Assembly (NCBI GenBank): GCA_039029735.1
Contig: JBCCFL010000004.1
Span: forward strand, 168,678 to 232,677
From: CADEDH01 sp039029735
Lineage (GTDB): Bacteria > Actinomycetota > Acidimicrobiia > Acidimicrobiales > SZUA-35
Length of the DNA: 64,000 nucleotides
Direction of reading: 5' to 3'
Shown: positions 15,933 through 24,686 of the stretch, piece by piece
Numbering within the stretch: the first letter of the stretch is position 1
Layout: the number at the start of each line of letters is the position of its first letter
Notes under the pieces: generated by a model
The model's input: the letters and a program-made list of their open reading frames with translations, nothing else
Database searches by the model: none
What the model was told of the DNA's origin: nothing
Made by a program: the position numbers and the translations under genes

Positions 15933-16500
15933 CATCGACCTCGTCGACGGCGATGCCCGCGTCGAGCCACCGGCTCCGAGTGGGCGCATCCGGTGGATCT
16001 CTGCCGGTGTCGGCCTGTTCCTCGTGGCGTTCATCGCCCTGTTGGCTCTCGGCCCCGACGATCGGCTCGACCCCGACGACGGCGGAGAGTTGCTCGGCCA
16101 GCGGGTTCCCGAGATCGCAGCCCCGACCCTCGACGGTGGCAGCTACGACATCGACGATGCCGGCGGTCGCTGGGTGGTGGTGAACTTCTTCGCCACGTGG
16201 TGCGTGGGGTGCATCAACGAGCACCCCGAACTGGTGGAACTCGACCAGTGGGCCCGTGACACGGGCCAGGCCGAGATCGTGGCCGTGGTGTTCAACGATC
16301 CGCCCGAGGCGGTGGCTGCCTTCTTCGACGAGAACGGCGGCGGCTGGCCTGTGGTCAACGATCCGGCCGTACCGGTGGCGTTCCGGGTGTCGCAGATCCC
16401 CGAGACCTTCCTCGTGTCACCGTCGGGCCAGATCGTGCAGCACATCCAGGGTGAGGTCACCGCCGAGGTCCTGATCGATGCCATGACGGGGGAGCAGTGA
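15925..16500 (+). CDS. ccmG: Thiol-disulfide oxidoreductase CcmG/DsbE-like
   Basis: 191 residues: membrane anchor about 24-43 and an extracytoplasmic thioredoxin fold with FFATWCVGCINEHPEL (Cys93, Cys96) and the cis-proline region VSQIPETFLVSPSG. It keeps the apocytochrome or CcmH cysteines reduced. Start GTG at 15925 overlaps the end of ccmF by 8 nt; upstream in-frame codons would read through the ccmF tail. Confidence 0.9.
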   Translation: MADIDLVDGDARVEPPAPSGRIRWISAGVGLFLVAFIALLALGPDDRLDPDDGGELLGQRVPEIAAPTLDGGSYDIDDAGGRWVVVNFFATWCVGCINEHPELVELDQWARDTGQAEIVAVVFNDPPEAVAAFFDENGGGWPVVNDPAVPVAFRVSQIPETFLVSPSGQIVQHIQGEVTAEVLIDAMTGEQ

Positions 16501-16970
16501 TGGCTGGAGTCGTTCGTCCCGTGGCATGGGTGGCGATCCTCGTCGCCACCGTGGCTCTCCTCGCAGCCGCCAGTTTCGCCGGTGGCGGCGCGGAGACCGA
16601 TGCGGAGCGCATCCAGCGCCTGCAGGCATCGTTCGCCTGCCCGGAATGTCAGGGCGAGAGCGTGGCCGAGTCCCAGGCTGCCGTGGCCGCCACGATCCGC
16701 CAGTTCATCGCCAATGAGGTGGGCGGTGGCGCCACCGACACCGAGATCCGCAACGACCTGCTCGACGCCTGGGGCACCGAGGTGCTGCTCACGCCACCAG
16801 CCGAAGGTGTCGCCACCCTGCTGTGGGTGCTGCCCGTGATGATCGTGGTGGGCGGCGCCGTCGCCGTCGCTGCCGTCGCCAATCGTGGTCGTGGAATCGA
16901 CGCCGCCGCCACCGACGCCGACCGTGAGCTGGTTCGCCAGGCCCGCGCCGATCCGGATCCGGGCTCGTGA
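16500..16970 (+). CDS. ccmH: Cytochrome c maturation protein CcmH
   Basis: 156 residues. N-terminal helix (about 8-26), then LQASFACPECQGESVAESQA (Cys47, Cys50), the LRCxxC-type redox motif of CcmH, followed by the three-helix domain and a C-terminal membrane helix (about 107-128). It reduces apocytochrome thiols before haem attachment. ATG overlaps the ccmG stop (TGATG). The residue before the cysteine pair is Ala rather than the usual Arg-Cys. Confidence 0.9.
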   Translation: MAGVVRPVAWVAILVATVALLAAASFAGGGAETDAERIQRLQASFACPECQGESVAESQAAVAATIRQFIANEVGGGATDTEIRNDLLDAWGTEVLLTPPAEGVATLLWVLPVMIVVGGAVAVAAVANRGRGIDAAATDADRELVRQARADPDPGS

Positions 16971-17755
16971 CCGCCACCGCGCCTGGTGGTGACGCCCGCC
17001 GAGCCGCACTCGAAGAGGAACGTGACCAGCTGCTGCGTGCGCTCGACCTGCTCGACGAGGAGCGGGCTGACGGTGACCTCGACGCCGGCGACTACGAGGC
17101 CCTCCACGACAGCTACACCGCCCGGGCCGCCGCCGTACTCCGATCCCTCGACGAGACCGCACCGAAGGCCGACGCCGCCAAACGGCCGGCCGAGGGGAAC
17201 AGCCGAGGGTCGACTGTGCTCATGCGGCCCGTTGTGCTCGTGGGGCTGGCCGTGTTCGCAATCGGGGCTGGCCTGCTGCTCGCTCGCGCCAGCGGTGAGC
17301 GGGGCGTCGACGACCAGATCACGGGTGAGATCGCCGTCACCGGCCGCGAGCAGGTGATCGAGTGCCAGGAGTTGGGGGCGGGCGGGGGCGACCTCGTCGG
17401 TGCCCTCGAGTGCTTCGATGACGTGCTGGCCCGTGAGCCGCAGAACGCAGAGGCCCTCGCCTACCGGGGCTGGTACCTGCTGCTCGCCGCCGGCTCGCTG
17501 CAGCAAGCCTCGGAGGAAGGGGCCGACACCGAGGAGGCGCAGCAGCTCATCGGTGCGGGCCTCGTCTACCTCGATCAGGCGATCGAGGCCGATCCCCGAC
17601 TTCCCGACCCTCTTGCGTTCCGGGCCACCGTGTACGACCGTCTGGGCCAAGCTGAGGAGGCCTGCGCCGACGTGGTGGCGCTGCGGGCGCTCGATCCCGC
17701 CCCGTTCTTCCTTCAGCAGACGGCGGGCATCGCCGACCGCAACGGGTGCGGCTGA
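16967..17755 (+). CDS. ccmI: CcmI-like TPR protein
   Basis: 262 residues from GTG (GTGA overlap with ccmH). An N-terminal coiled coil (EEERDQLLRALDLLDEERADGDLDAGDYEALHDSYTARAAAVLRSL), one membrane helix (about 85-105), then TPR-like repeats: DDVLAREPQNAEALAYRGWYLLLAA and LDQAIEADPRLPDPLAFRATVYDRLGQAEEACADV. This matches the CcmI/CycH design (membrane anchor plus TPRs) that delivers apocytochrome c to the lyase. It contains two cysteines in the outer domain (EC-x-n-EC). Last gene of the operon. Confidence 0.8.
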   Translation: MTATAPGGDARRAALEEERDQLLRALDLLDEERADGDLDAGDYEALHDSYTARAAAVLRSLDETAPKADAAKRPAEGNSRGSTVLMRPVVLVGLAVFAIGAGLLLARASGERGVDDQITGEIAVTGREQVIECQELGAGGGDLVGALECFDDVLAREPQNAEALAYRGWYLLLAAGSLQQASEEGADTEEAQQLIGAGLVYLDQAIEADPRLPDPLAFRATVYDRLGQAEEACADVVALRALDPAPFFLQQTAGIADRNGCG

Positions 17756-17790
17756 GCACGCGAAACTCGCCGAAGTCTCATCGCGTGCTC
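17754..17790 (+). terminator. Inverted repeat at the end of the ccm operon
   Basis: GAGCACGCGA (17754-17763) and TCGCGTGCTC (17781-17790) are perfect 10-bp complements separated by 17 nt; the left arm starts within the ccmI stop codon. It could terminate the nine-gene operon just before the next promoter. Confidence 0.6.
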
Positions 17791-17793
17791 TGA

Positions 17794-17799
17794 CACGAT
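17794..17799 (+). promoter_or_regulatory. Possible leaderless -10 variant CACGAT
   Basis: CACGAT (TANNNT with one mismatch) ends 6 nt before the GTG at 17806; the gene lacks a ribosome binding site. Confidence 0.35.
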
Positions 17800-17805
17800 G
17801 GCACC

Positions 17806-18777
17806 GTGCCGGATGCCATTCACGACGACGAGGTGGACACCTCAGAGGCGGTCGTCGCCGCGCTCATCGCCGACCAGTGCCCGCAGTGGAGCCGCCATCA
17901 CCGCCAGGCGCTGCACACCTCCGGTACCGACAACGCCATGTGGGCGCTCCGGGCACCAGGCGCCTCCGCACCCCAGCTGGTGATGCGGCTGCCCCGAATG
18001 GGGCGCGCCGTGGCGGGGCTCGAGACCGAGCTGGCCCTCCTGCCGCACCTGGCCGGCGGGCCGGGAGCCGACGGTGGCCTGACGGGCTCGGAGCATCCGG
18101 TGCACACCCCGACGCTACGTCACGCAGGCGAGCCCACTGCCGACTACCCGTACCCCTGGGCCGTGTTCGGCTGGCTCCCGGGGGTCGACGCCTGGTCGGC
18201 CCGCACCCGGATCGATCCCCGTGGCGACGCCCTCGCCGAGCAGCTGGCGTCGACCGTGGCTGCCATCGGGGCTCTCGGCGCCTCAGGTGAGGTACCCGTC
18301 GGGCGTCGCCCGGACGGGCAGCGAGGTGGGCTGCTGGCGCCGCTGCTCGATCGGCTCGCACGCTGGCTCGACGATCCAGCCTGGCGGGCCTCCTCCCTGA
18401 TCGATGTGGCGGCCGTACGTCGCCGGATGGACGAGGCACGGGAGCTGCCCGATCACGACGGCGAACCCGAGTTCGTCCACGGCGACCTGATCCCGGGCAA
18501 CCTCCTGGTCGACGGTGGCCGGCTCAGCGCCGTGATCGACTGGAGCGGAGCGGCGTTCGCCGACCCCGCCCAGGATCTCGCCCCCGCGTGGTCGATGCTC
18601 GCCGGTCGTGGCCGTGATCGATTCCGGGAGCATCTGGAGGCCGACGATGCCCGTTGGGCCCGGGGCCGGGTGATCGAGCTGGAGCACGCCGTGGGTGCGG
18701 TGCTCTACTACCGCCCCCGGGGCCACGCCCTGGCCGACGTGATGGATCGCACACTCGGTCGGATCCTCACCGACTGA
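17806..18777 (+). CDS. Aminoglycoside phosphotransferase-family kinase
   Basis: 323 residues of the APH/choline-kinase fold. Catalytic loop FVHGDLIPGNLLVDGGRL (HGDxxxxN) and metal-binding VIDWSGAAFADPAQDLAPAW are clear; the N-terminal lobe has TDNAMWALRAPG...LVMRLPRMGRAV in place of the usual nucleotide-binding strands, and FGWLPGVDAW the hinge. Such enzymes phosphorylate aminoglycosides, macrolides or small metabolites; resistance cannot be inferred from this alone. The stop abuts the convergent DM13 gene at a TGATCA palindrome. Confidence 0.85.
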   Translation: MPDAIHDDEVDTSEAVVAALIADQCPQWSRHHRQALHTSGTDNAMWALRAPGASAPQLVMRLPRMGRAVAGLETELALLPHLAGGPGADGGLTGSEHPVHTPTLRHAGEPTADYPYPWAVFGWLPGVDAWSARTRIDPRGDALAEQLASTVAAIGALGASGEVPVGRRPDGQRGGLLAPLLDRLARWLDDPAWRASSLIDVAAVRRRMDEARELPDHDGEPEFVHGDLIPGNLLVDGGRLSAVIDWSGAAFADPAQDLAPAWSMLAGRGRDRFREHLEADDARWARGRVIELEHAVGAVLYYRPRGHALADVMDRTLGRILTD

Positions 18778-19362
18778 TCAGGCCACGGTGAGTTCGGCGC
18801 CTCCGAAACCGACGCCGAAGCGCTCACACCAGATCTCCACGGTCGAGAAGACCGACAGGTCCACGTCGCGTGGGATCTCGTAGTTCTGGCTTCCGATGTT
18901 GCCCTTGAGGTCGCCCAGGCTGACGAAATCGCCGTTGTCGGCTCGGAGGTACACCTTCAGGTCTGGCCCGTTGCTCGACTCGAAGTTCTCGAACCGGAGG
19001 AAGCGCTGCTCGCTGCCGTCGTTGAGCACCACGGCCTGGCCGTTGATGCTGTATCGGGAGGTGCCGGAGAAGTCGCCCTGGGCGAGGGTGAGGATCTCGC
19101 TCGACGTCGCGTTCGTTTCGGTGGTCTCGTCGACCTCTGTGGGATTCTCCTCGGCGTCGGCCATGGCCTCCTGGAACTCGTCGGTCTCAGCTGCGGCGTC
19201 TTGCTCGGCGACGCTGGCGGCGAACACGGGGCCGTCCTCACTCACCTCGTTGTCGATGAAGGCGGACTGGATCCCGAAGAAGCCGAAGGCGAGCCAGGCG
19301 GCGACGGCCAGCCCGATCGCGCTGAGGGCGATGATGATGGGGGTTCTCGACGTTCGTTGCAT
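18778..19362 (-). CDS. Membrane-anchored DM13-domain protein
   Basis: 194 residues: N-terminal helix (about 9-28), an acidic linker (40-80) and a DM13 domain (about 90-194) with GDFSGTSRYSINGQAVVL, LRFENFESSNGPDLKVYL, LGDLKGNIGSQNYEIP and the conserved cysteine in TVEIWCERFGVGFGGAEL. DM13 domains are proposed electron-transfer modules related to DOMON. It lies shortly after the cytochrome c maturation operon on the opposite strand, which fits a redox role outside the membrane, but linkage is only positional. Confidence 0.9.
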   Translation of the reverse strand: MQRTSRTPIIIALSAIGLAVAAWLAFGFFGIQSAFIDNEVSEDGPVFAASVAEQDAAAETDEFQEAMADAEENPTEVDETTETNATSSEILTLAQGDFSGTSRYSINGQAVVLNDGSEQRFLRFENFESSNGPDLKVYLRADNGDFVSLGDLKGNIGSQNYEIPRDVDLSVFSTVEIWCERFGVGFGGAELTVA

Positions 19363-19435
19363 GGCAGCATGAACGGGTTCGACCCGATTCCCTGTTCCAC
19401 CCGAGCGCGGAACAACTCATGAACTCAGCCGCTGA

Positions 19436-20107
19436 TCAGCTGGCCGCCCCCGTCACCGTCCAGGCCCAGTAGTCGCCCGTCGAATCCGCGGTGTATGGCC
19501 GATCGATCAGGTGGCATCGCAGCTCCAGCACCCCATCGTCGACGAGGCGCCGCTGCACCTCGACGAACGAGGTTTGGTCCTGGTACGCCCGGCGGGTGCT
19601 CACCACGAGGAGCCCGCCGTCACGAACGAGTGCGGCAACGGTGCCCAGTGTCTCGGGCGGCACGTGGCCGAGCGTGAACACGCCTCCCACCACCACCAGG
19701 GCGGCGGAGTCGAGCCGATCGTCTGGCACCGGGCCGGTGAGGTCGTATCCAGCAACCACGGTGGCGTACACGCCGCGCGAGCGGGCCACGGCGGCCATCT
19801 CCGCCGACAGATCGAGGCCGTGGATGTTGCGATGCCCCGCATCGTGGAGAGCCAGGCCCACGAGCCCGGTGCCGCATCCGGCGTCGATCACCATCTCCTC
19901 GGGGCCGATGGAGCGCGCGCCGGTGGCCACCGCGGTCTTCACGGTCTCGACGACCATCGCCGGGAGCCCGTAGCCCTCGTTGGTCACGTCGTGGTCGTAG
20001 TCGGCGGCCCAGCGATCGTAGAACGCACCAACGCGCCCAGGATCGCCATCGAGATCGAGTGCGGCGGAGACGGCGGGATTGACCGGCTCGTGATCAGTGG
20101 AGCCCAT
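19436..20107 (-). CDS. SAM-dependent methyltransferase
   Basis: 223 residues with a class I methyltransferase fold: AFYDRWAADYDHDVTNEGYGLP at the front, motif I VIDAGCGTGLVGLAL (about 98-112), motif II IHGLDLSAEMAAVARSRG, and the later ALVVVGGVFTLGHVPPETLGTVAALVRDGGLLVVSTR. Resembles the WBSCR27-type group of unknown substrate. The leaderless element upstream supports the ATG at 20107. Divergent from the MoxR cassette. Confidence 0.85.
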   Translation of the reverse strand: MGSTDHEPVNPAVSAALDLDGDPGRVGAFYDRWAADYDHDVTNEGYGLPAMVVETVKTAVATGARSIGPEEMVIDAGCGTGLVGLALHDAGHRNIHGLDLSAEMAAVARSRGVYATVVAGYDLTGPVPDDRLDSAALVVVGGVFTLGHVPPETLGTVAALVRDGGLLVVSTRRAYQDQTSFVEVQRRLVDDGVLELRCHLIDRPYTADSTGDYWAWTVTGAAS

Positions 20108-20113
20108 GGCCAG

Positions 20114-20119
20114 AGCCTA
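20114..20119 (-). promoter_or_regulatory. -10 element TAGGCT of a leaderless promoter (minus strand)
   Basis: TAGGCT on the minus strand ends 6 nt before the ATG whose first base is 20107; no ribosome binding site is present. Confidence 0.6.
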
Positions 20120-20180
20120 GGTCATGCGACTCAGGGCGCTCGGCCTCAACTCGCCCGGGGTGGAGCCGACAGGGGAGTCG

Positions 20181-21134
20181 ATGTCCGTAGCAGCCGACGA
20201 TGTTCAACTCGACGACCGGATCGTCAAGGCCATGCAGACCATGGAGCAGCGCGTGGCTTCCGTGGTGCTCGGCAAACGCCCGCAGGTCCGCCTGGCCGTG
20301 GCCGCGCTGATCTCAGGCGAGCACCTGCTGCTGCACGACCTTCCCGGCGTCGGCAAGACCACGCTCGCCTCCGCGCTGTCGAAGGTGCTCGACGGTGCGC
20401 TCGGCCGCATCCAGGGCACGCCCGACCTCCTGCCCGCCGACGTGACTGGATCGTCGATCTACAACCAGCACGACGGCACGTGGACGTTCCGGCCCGGGCC
20501 GATCATGACGAACGTCGTGCTCGTCGACGAGCTCAACCGCATCACCCCCCGCACCCAGTCGGCGCTGCTCCAGGCAATGGCAGAGCACGAGGTGACGGTC
20601 GACGGAGTCACCCGACCGGTGCCCGATCCGTTCCTCGTCGTGGCCACCATGAATCCCGTGGGGTCGGCTGGCACCTTCCCGCTCACGCTCGGTCAGCTCG
20701 ACCGCTTCGGTCTGGCCTTGCGTCTGGGGCCCGTCGACCGCCAGTCCGAGCGGATGATCCTCCGCGGCCGCGGCGGCGTCGACGCCATCGACATGCTCAA
20801 GCCGGTTCTCCCCGCCGATCTGCTTCCCGATCTCCAGGGCATCGTGTCGCTCGTCCACGCCTCCGATCCTGTGATCGAGTACGTGCTCGATCTCTGCGAC
20901 GCCCTGCGGCCGAACACCCACCTCAGCACGAGGGCCGCCCGGTCCGCGCTGGCCGTCGCCCGGGCCATTGCTGCCCTGGAGGGCCGCAACTACGTGCTGC
21001 CCGACGACGTGAAGGCCGTGGCCGTTCCCTGTCTGGCCCATCGGCTGGTGTCGGAGGGGGAGGGCATCGACGCTCGCCAGGCCGATGTGCGCACTGTGGT
21101 CGAGAGTCTGCCGGTGCCTGACCTCGTTCCGTGA
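20181..21134 (+). CDS. MoxR-type AAA+ ATPase
   Basis: 317 residues. Walker A LHDLPGVGKTTLA (about 51-63), Walker B VVLVDELNRITPRTQSALLQAMAE (about 112-135), sensor 1 VVATMNP, and LDRFGLALRLG typical of MoxR. Acts as a chaperone, usually for proteins with VWA or related domains. ATG at 20181 chosen over 20124 because AGGGGAG precedes it and MoxR proteins start near here. First gene of the common MoxR-DUF58-transglutaminase cassette; its stop overlaps the next start as GTGA. Confidence 0.88.
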   Translation: MSVAADDVQLDDRIVKAMQTMEQRVASVVLGKRPQVRLAVAALISGEHLLLHDLPGVGKTTLASALSKVLDGALGRIQGTPDLLPADVTGSSIYNQHDGTWTFRPGPIMTNVVLVDELNRITPRTQSALLQAMAEHEVTVDGVTRPVPDPFLVVATMNPVGSAGTFPLTLGQLDRFGLALRLGPVDRQSERMILRGRGGVDAIDMLKPVLPADLLPDLQGIVSLVHASDPVIEYVLDLCDALRPNTHLSTRAARSALAVARAIAALEGRNYVLPDDVKAVAVPCLAHRLVSEGEGIDARQADVRTVVESLPVPDLVP

Positions 21135-22189
21135 GCGGCAGGGGCCAGTCCGAGACGCGTGCCGGCCGGCCCCGTACCGTCACCTCGCTCCGACCATCGG
21201 GCACCGGAGTGGCTGCGCTCGGCGGCCCTGGCATCGTGGCCGCCCTCGCCACTGGGAACTGGCTGTTCCTCGCGTTGGCTCTGGCTGCCGCAGTCGCTCT
21301 GGTGGTCGATCACCAGCTGGCCCGACGTCGGGCCAGCCGAGTGTCGGTCCGCGCCGCCGGCCCCGACCTGGTGACCGCCGGGCGCCACGTGATGTTGCGG
21401 ATCGACGTGACCGGTGTTGGTGTGTCGGCCTGCGTACTCGGGGTGGAGCGGGCCTCCCCGCCGCGTCTGCCGGTTCAGCCGCCGGCCTCGGGTGACGTGT
21501 TGACGTTCGTCGGCCGCCGCGGCGTGCACCTCAGTCATCGGATCAACGTGGCCACTACGGGGCCTCTTGCCCTTGTCGGGGTGACATCGGCCCGTCACGT
21601 ACCGTTCGAGGAGCCGCTGTTCGTCGCTCCCGCTGCCCTTCCGGTGGGGCTCGACGATACGCCGGCCCCGGACGGGAGCCCCCAGTGGGCTGCCGGCGAA
21701 GATCTCTACGGCGTTCGGTCGTTTGCCGATGGCGACTCCATCCACGACGTGCACTGGCCCACAGTGGCCCGGCACGGTGAGCTGCTGGTTCGGGACCGGC
21801 GTCGGTCGGGAGTGGGTTCGCGGATTGGGGTGTTGATCGACACGTCCACTCGTGTCGACGAGCCGACCGTCGACCCCGAGACCGGCGAGGTGCAGCCGGC
21901 ACCGCCTCCCCTCGATGGTGAGGCCCTCGAGATGATGCTCGGCCGGGCCCGTACGATCCTGGAACGGCTGTTGGCCGAAGGCATCCAGATCGGACTGTCG
22001 ACGGTGGAGCGCGAACAGCGATCGGTCGCCGGGGTCGAGACCTGTCGGATCGTGTCGGCCTCGGTCCACGGGCGACGCGACGTGGCCCGTCGCCTGGCCG
22101 CCGTGGTGGCCGGCCCGGTCGACCGCACCCCCGAGTCGGCCGACCTGGTGATCCGACCGGACGGAGCAACGTGGCGTATGCCGGCCTGA
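21131..22189 (+). CDS. DUF58 protein
   Basis: 352 residues from GTG. Two N-terminal membrane helices (about 27-60), a beta-rich middle, then the DUF58 signature GEDLYGVRSFADGDSIHDVHWPTVARHGELLVRDRR (about 197-232) and a VWA-like C-terminal part (GVLIDTSTRVDE). The usual GDxxRxIHWxxxAR motif is conserved apart from Arg to His (SIHDVHW). Partner of the upstream MoxR ATPase; the cassette is linked to envelope assembly in other bacteria. Confidence 0.85.
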   Translation: MSGRGQSETRAGRPRTVTSLRPSGTGVAALGGPGIVAALATGNWLFLALALAAAVALVVDHQLARRRASRVSVRAAGPDLVTAGRHVMLRIDVTGVGVSACVLGVERASPPRLPVQPPASGDVLTFVGRRGVHLSHRINVATTGPLALVGVTSARHVPFEEPLFVAPAALPVGLDDTPAPDGSPQWAAGEDLYGVRSFADGDSIHDVHWPTVARHGELLVRDRRRSGVGSRIGVLIDTSTRVDEPTVDPETGEVQPAPPPLDGEALEMMLGRARTILERLLAEGIQIGLSTVEREQRSVAGVETCRIVSASVHGRRDVARRLAAVVAGPVDRTPESADLVIRPDGATWRMPA

Positions 22190-24195
22190 TCGGCCGCACG
22201 CTGGGTGTTGCCTCGCTGTGTGTGGCGGGGCTGCTCGCCCCGGTGGGTCCGACGATGCAGATCGCCGTGCTTGCCGCGTTCGCTGTGGGGGCCGCGGCGG
22301 CCGCCGTCATCGACGCCGAGCAGCAGATGCGGTCGGGCCTGCTGCTTGGGCCGGCCATGATCGCCCTCGTGCTCACTCCGACCGGTCCAGGTGCGGTGGT
22401 CGCCCTCCCTGCTGCCGCCGCTCTGGGGTTCGCCACGCTGGGTGCCGACGGACGCCGTCGAGCTGTTGGCGCCATCGCCGTGCCGCTGATGTTGAGTGTG
22501 GCGCGGATTGGGGCGCAGCCATCGGCGCTGTTGCTCGCCATCTGGGTTGCGCTGATCGTCGGGTCGCTGATTGCCGAGGCCGTTGCCGACGAGACCCACG
22601 GGGCGCCGCTCGGTGCTGCCCCCGCCTCGCCGGGCTCTCCTGGCGCCCCCGCCCGGGTGCGGGCCGCCCTGCTCGTGGTGCTGGTCTCGGGGGTGACGGG
22701 CCTGGCCGGTGCAGGGGTGCTGCGGCCACTTCTCGACGACACCGCATGGGCCGATGAGGCCGACGACGCCGACCTCATCAGCGAGCGTGTCCGGGCCGAC
22801 GCCGACCAGCAACCAGACCGGCAGTTCGGCTTCCGATGGCCGTCGTTCGGCGGAGGCCGCGACGAGCCGCGGGGCGAGACGGTCCACCCCGGATTCCGGG
22901 GCGAACTCGACACGGGTCTGCCCGTCGCCCTGCACGATGACGTGGTGCTGCGAGTGCGGGCCGACCGGCCCCGCTTCTGGCGGGCGACGAGCTACGACCA
23001 GTGGTCAGGGCGACGCTGGACGTCGAGCGTCGCCTTCGACGCCGACCACACCCCCAGTGGGCCTCCCGAGGTCGCTGGCGAGGGCGCAGCCGGCTTCGCC
23101 CAGGAGTACCGGCTCGTCGACGGCGAACTCGATGTGTTCCTCGCTGCGCCGTCGGTGACTGGGGTGGAGCCCGGCACAGTCTCCGACGAGGATGACTCCG
23201 CGCCGCGAGCCACGATCGAGTGGGGCGACGACGGCTCCGCCCGGTCCTCGGATCCGCTCGGAGCCGGCGCCATGTGGCGGGCCGAGAGTACTGAGGTGCT
23301 GGTCGATCCCGACGCGCTCCGCGCAGCCGATCCGGCCGATCACGCCTTCGCTCCCGACTTCACCCAGCGGTTCGCGGTGGAGCACGATCTCGACGACGAC
23401 GTGGCTGCCCTCGCCGCCGCCATCACCGCTGATGCCCCAACCACCTACGACAAGGTTCGGGCTCTGGAGGCGTGGATTGCCGCCAACGTGATCTACACCC
23501 GTGACATCCGGCCGCTGCCCGCAGGGGCCGACGCCGTGGCCCACCTGTTGTTCACGAGCCGGCAGGGGTTCTGTGAACAGATCGGTACGGCGTTGGTGGT
23601 GATGCTGCGCGCCCTCGGCATCCCAGCGCGGCTGGCCGTCGGCTACGTGCCGTCGTCGTTCGACGCCAACGCGGGGGAGTGGCTGTCCCGGGCCTCCGAT
23701 GCCCACGCCTGGGCCGAGGTGTACTTCCCGGGTGTTGGCTGGCAGGGCTTCGACCCGACGGCCGGCGTACCGCTGGCGGGCGGCGAACTCGAACGAGTCG
23801 GCGATCCGTGGTGGGCGACCGGAACACCGGCCGTCGGCCCGATCGGCGTGGTGGCCGTGGTGGTCGTGGTGGAGCTGTCTCGGCGTCGGCTCCAGGGGCG
23901 AGGTGCGCCCGAGGCCTGGCTCGTCGCCCGCCAGCGCCGCTTCGACGCCTACGGCGAGGCGCTCGGGTTCGCATGGACGCCGGCGGCCACGGTGCGCGAG
24001 CGGGGCCGCGATCTGGTGGCCGCCGGGCTGGGCAAGGCCGAGGTCGATGCCACGGTGGCGGTGTTCGAGCAGCTCTGGTTCTCCGACCCGGAACGCCAGG
24101 GCCCACTCGAACCCCTCCAACCGGAGCTGGATCGGTTGCTCGGCGTGCTCGACGCTCAGATGGCAGGCAGCGCCGCCCGGGACGGGTCGACGTAG
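22171..24195 (+). CDS. Multipass membrane protein with transglutaminase-like domain
   Basis: 674 residues from GTG, overlapping the DUF58 gene by 19 nt. About five to six membrane helices in residues 1-180, a large extracytoplasmic region, and a transglutaminase core with catalytic Cys in LLFTSRQGFCEQIGTALVVMLRALGIPARLAVGY, His in DAHAWAEVYFPGVGWQGF and Asp in the following DPTAG. A further helix (about 550-570) and a cytoplasmic tail of DUF4129 type (about 580-674, AWLVARQRRFDAYGEALGFAW) follow. The family accompanies MoxR and DUF58; it may be a cell-wall or protein-modifying protease. The 3' end overlaps the convergent SixA gene by 40 nt. Confidence 0.88.
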   Translation: MAYAGLIGRTLGVASLCVAGLLAPVGPTMQIAVLAAFAVGAAAAAVIDAEQQMRSGLLLGPAMIALVLTPTGPGAVVALPAAAALGFATLGADGRRRAVGAIAVPLMLSVARIGAQPSALLLAIWVALIVGSLIAEAVADETHGAPLGAAPASPGSPGAPARVRAALLVVLVSGVTGLAGAGVLRPLLDDTAWADEADDADLISERVRADADQQPDRQFGFRWPSFGGGRDEPRGETVHPGFRGELDTGLPVALHDDVVLRVRADRPRFWRATSYDQWSGRRWTSSVAFDADHTPSGPPEVAGEGAAGFAQEYRLVDGELDVFLAAPSVTGVEPGTVSDEDDSAPRATIEWGDDGSARSSDPLGAGAMWRAESTEVLVDPDALRAADPADHAFAPDFTQRFAVEHDLDDDVAALAAAITADAPTTYDKVRALEAWIAANVIYTRDIRPLPAGADAVAHLLFTSRQGFCEQIGTALVVMLRALGIPARLAVGYVPSSFDANAGEWLSRASDAHAWAEVYFPGVGWQGFDPTAGVPLAGGELERVGDPWWATGTPAVGPIGVVAVVVVVELSRRRLQGRGAPEAWLVARQRRFDAYGEALGFAWTPAATVRERGRDLVAAGLGKAEVDATVAVFEQLWFSDPERQGPLEPLQPELDRLLGVLDAQMAGSAARDGST

Positions 24196-24635
24196 GTGGC
24201 CCGGGTCCAGTCGGACCCGTCATGATCCAGCATCCACACCGAACCCGTCTCGCAGCCTCGACCCTGGACGAGCACCCCTCGGTCACCGAGACGCTCGATC
24301 ACCGCCGGGATCACGTCGCCGTGGCTGCAGACGACTGTGGTGGTGGAGCGGCAGTCGTCCATGAGGGCGAGCACATGGTCGATCGGGGTGCCCTCCCACA
24401 GATCGGGATGCTCCTCGACCTCGATGGCGAGTGCGGTTGCGAGGGGGTCGACCGTTTGCACACAGCGGCTGGCTGGGCTCGACACCACCCGGCGCACCGC
24501 CATCTCGGTGAGCAGGCCAACCAGCTCGTCGGCCCGCTGGCGCCCTTTGGGCGTGAGCGGACGGTAGAGATCGCGGTGATCGGAACCCCGAGCGCCTGCG
24601 TTGGCATGACGAATCAGGAACAGCCGGGTGCTCAC
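24156..24635 (-). CDS. sixA: SixA-like histidine phosphatase
   Basis: 159 residues, one compact branch-2-type histidine phosphatase domain. RLFLIRHANAGARGS carries the phospho-accepting RHA/G motif; VVSSPASRCVQTVDPLA and VVCSHGDVIPAVI supply the other arginine and histidine. SixA dephosphorylates phosphohistidine on phosphotransfer proteins; a role on another small phosphoester is possible. GTG start. Overlaps the end of the transglutaminase gene on the other strand. Confidence 0.8.
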   Translation of the reverse strand: MSTRLFLIRHANAGARGSDHRDLYRPLTPKGRQRADELVGLLTEMAVRRVVSSPASRCVQTVDPLATALAIEVEEHPDLWEGTPIDHVLALMDDCRSTTTVVCSHGDVIPAVIERLGDRGVLVQGRGCETGSVWMLDHDGSDWTRATYVDPSRAALPAI

Positions 24636-24686
24636 AGCCCCGCCTCAGGTCTCGATTGCGGACTGGCGGGATCGCTCACGGGCAGA

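Noticed and set aside
14211..16034. A 607-codon open frame on the minus strand
   Set aside because: Antisense of ccmF; product is His/Glu/Arg-rich without domains, while the plus strand encodes a full CcmF.
17806..18777. Antibiotic resistance gene
   Set aside because: The APH fold is clear but the family also includes many metabolic kinases; there is no resistance context such as integron or transposon sequence.
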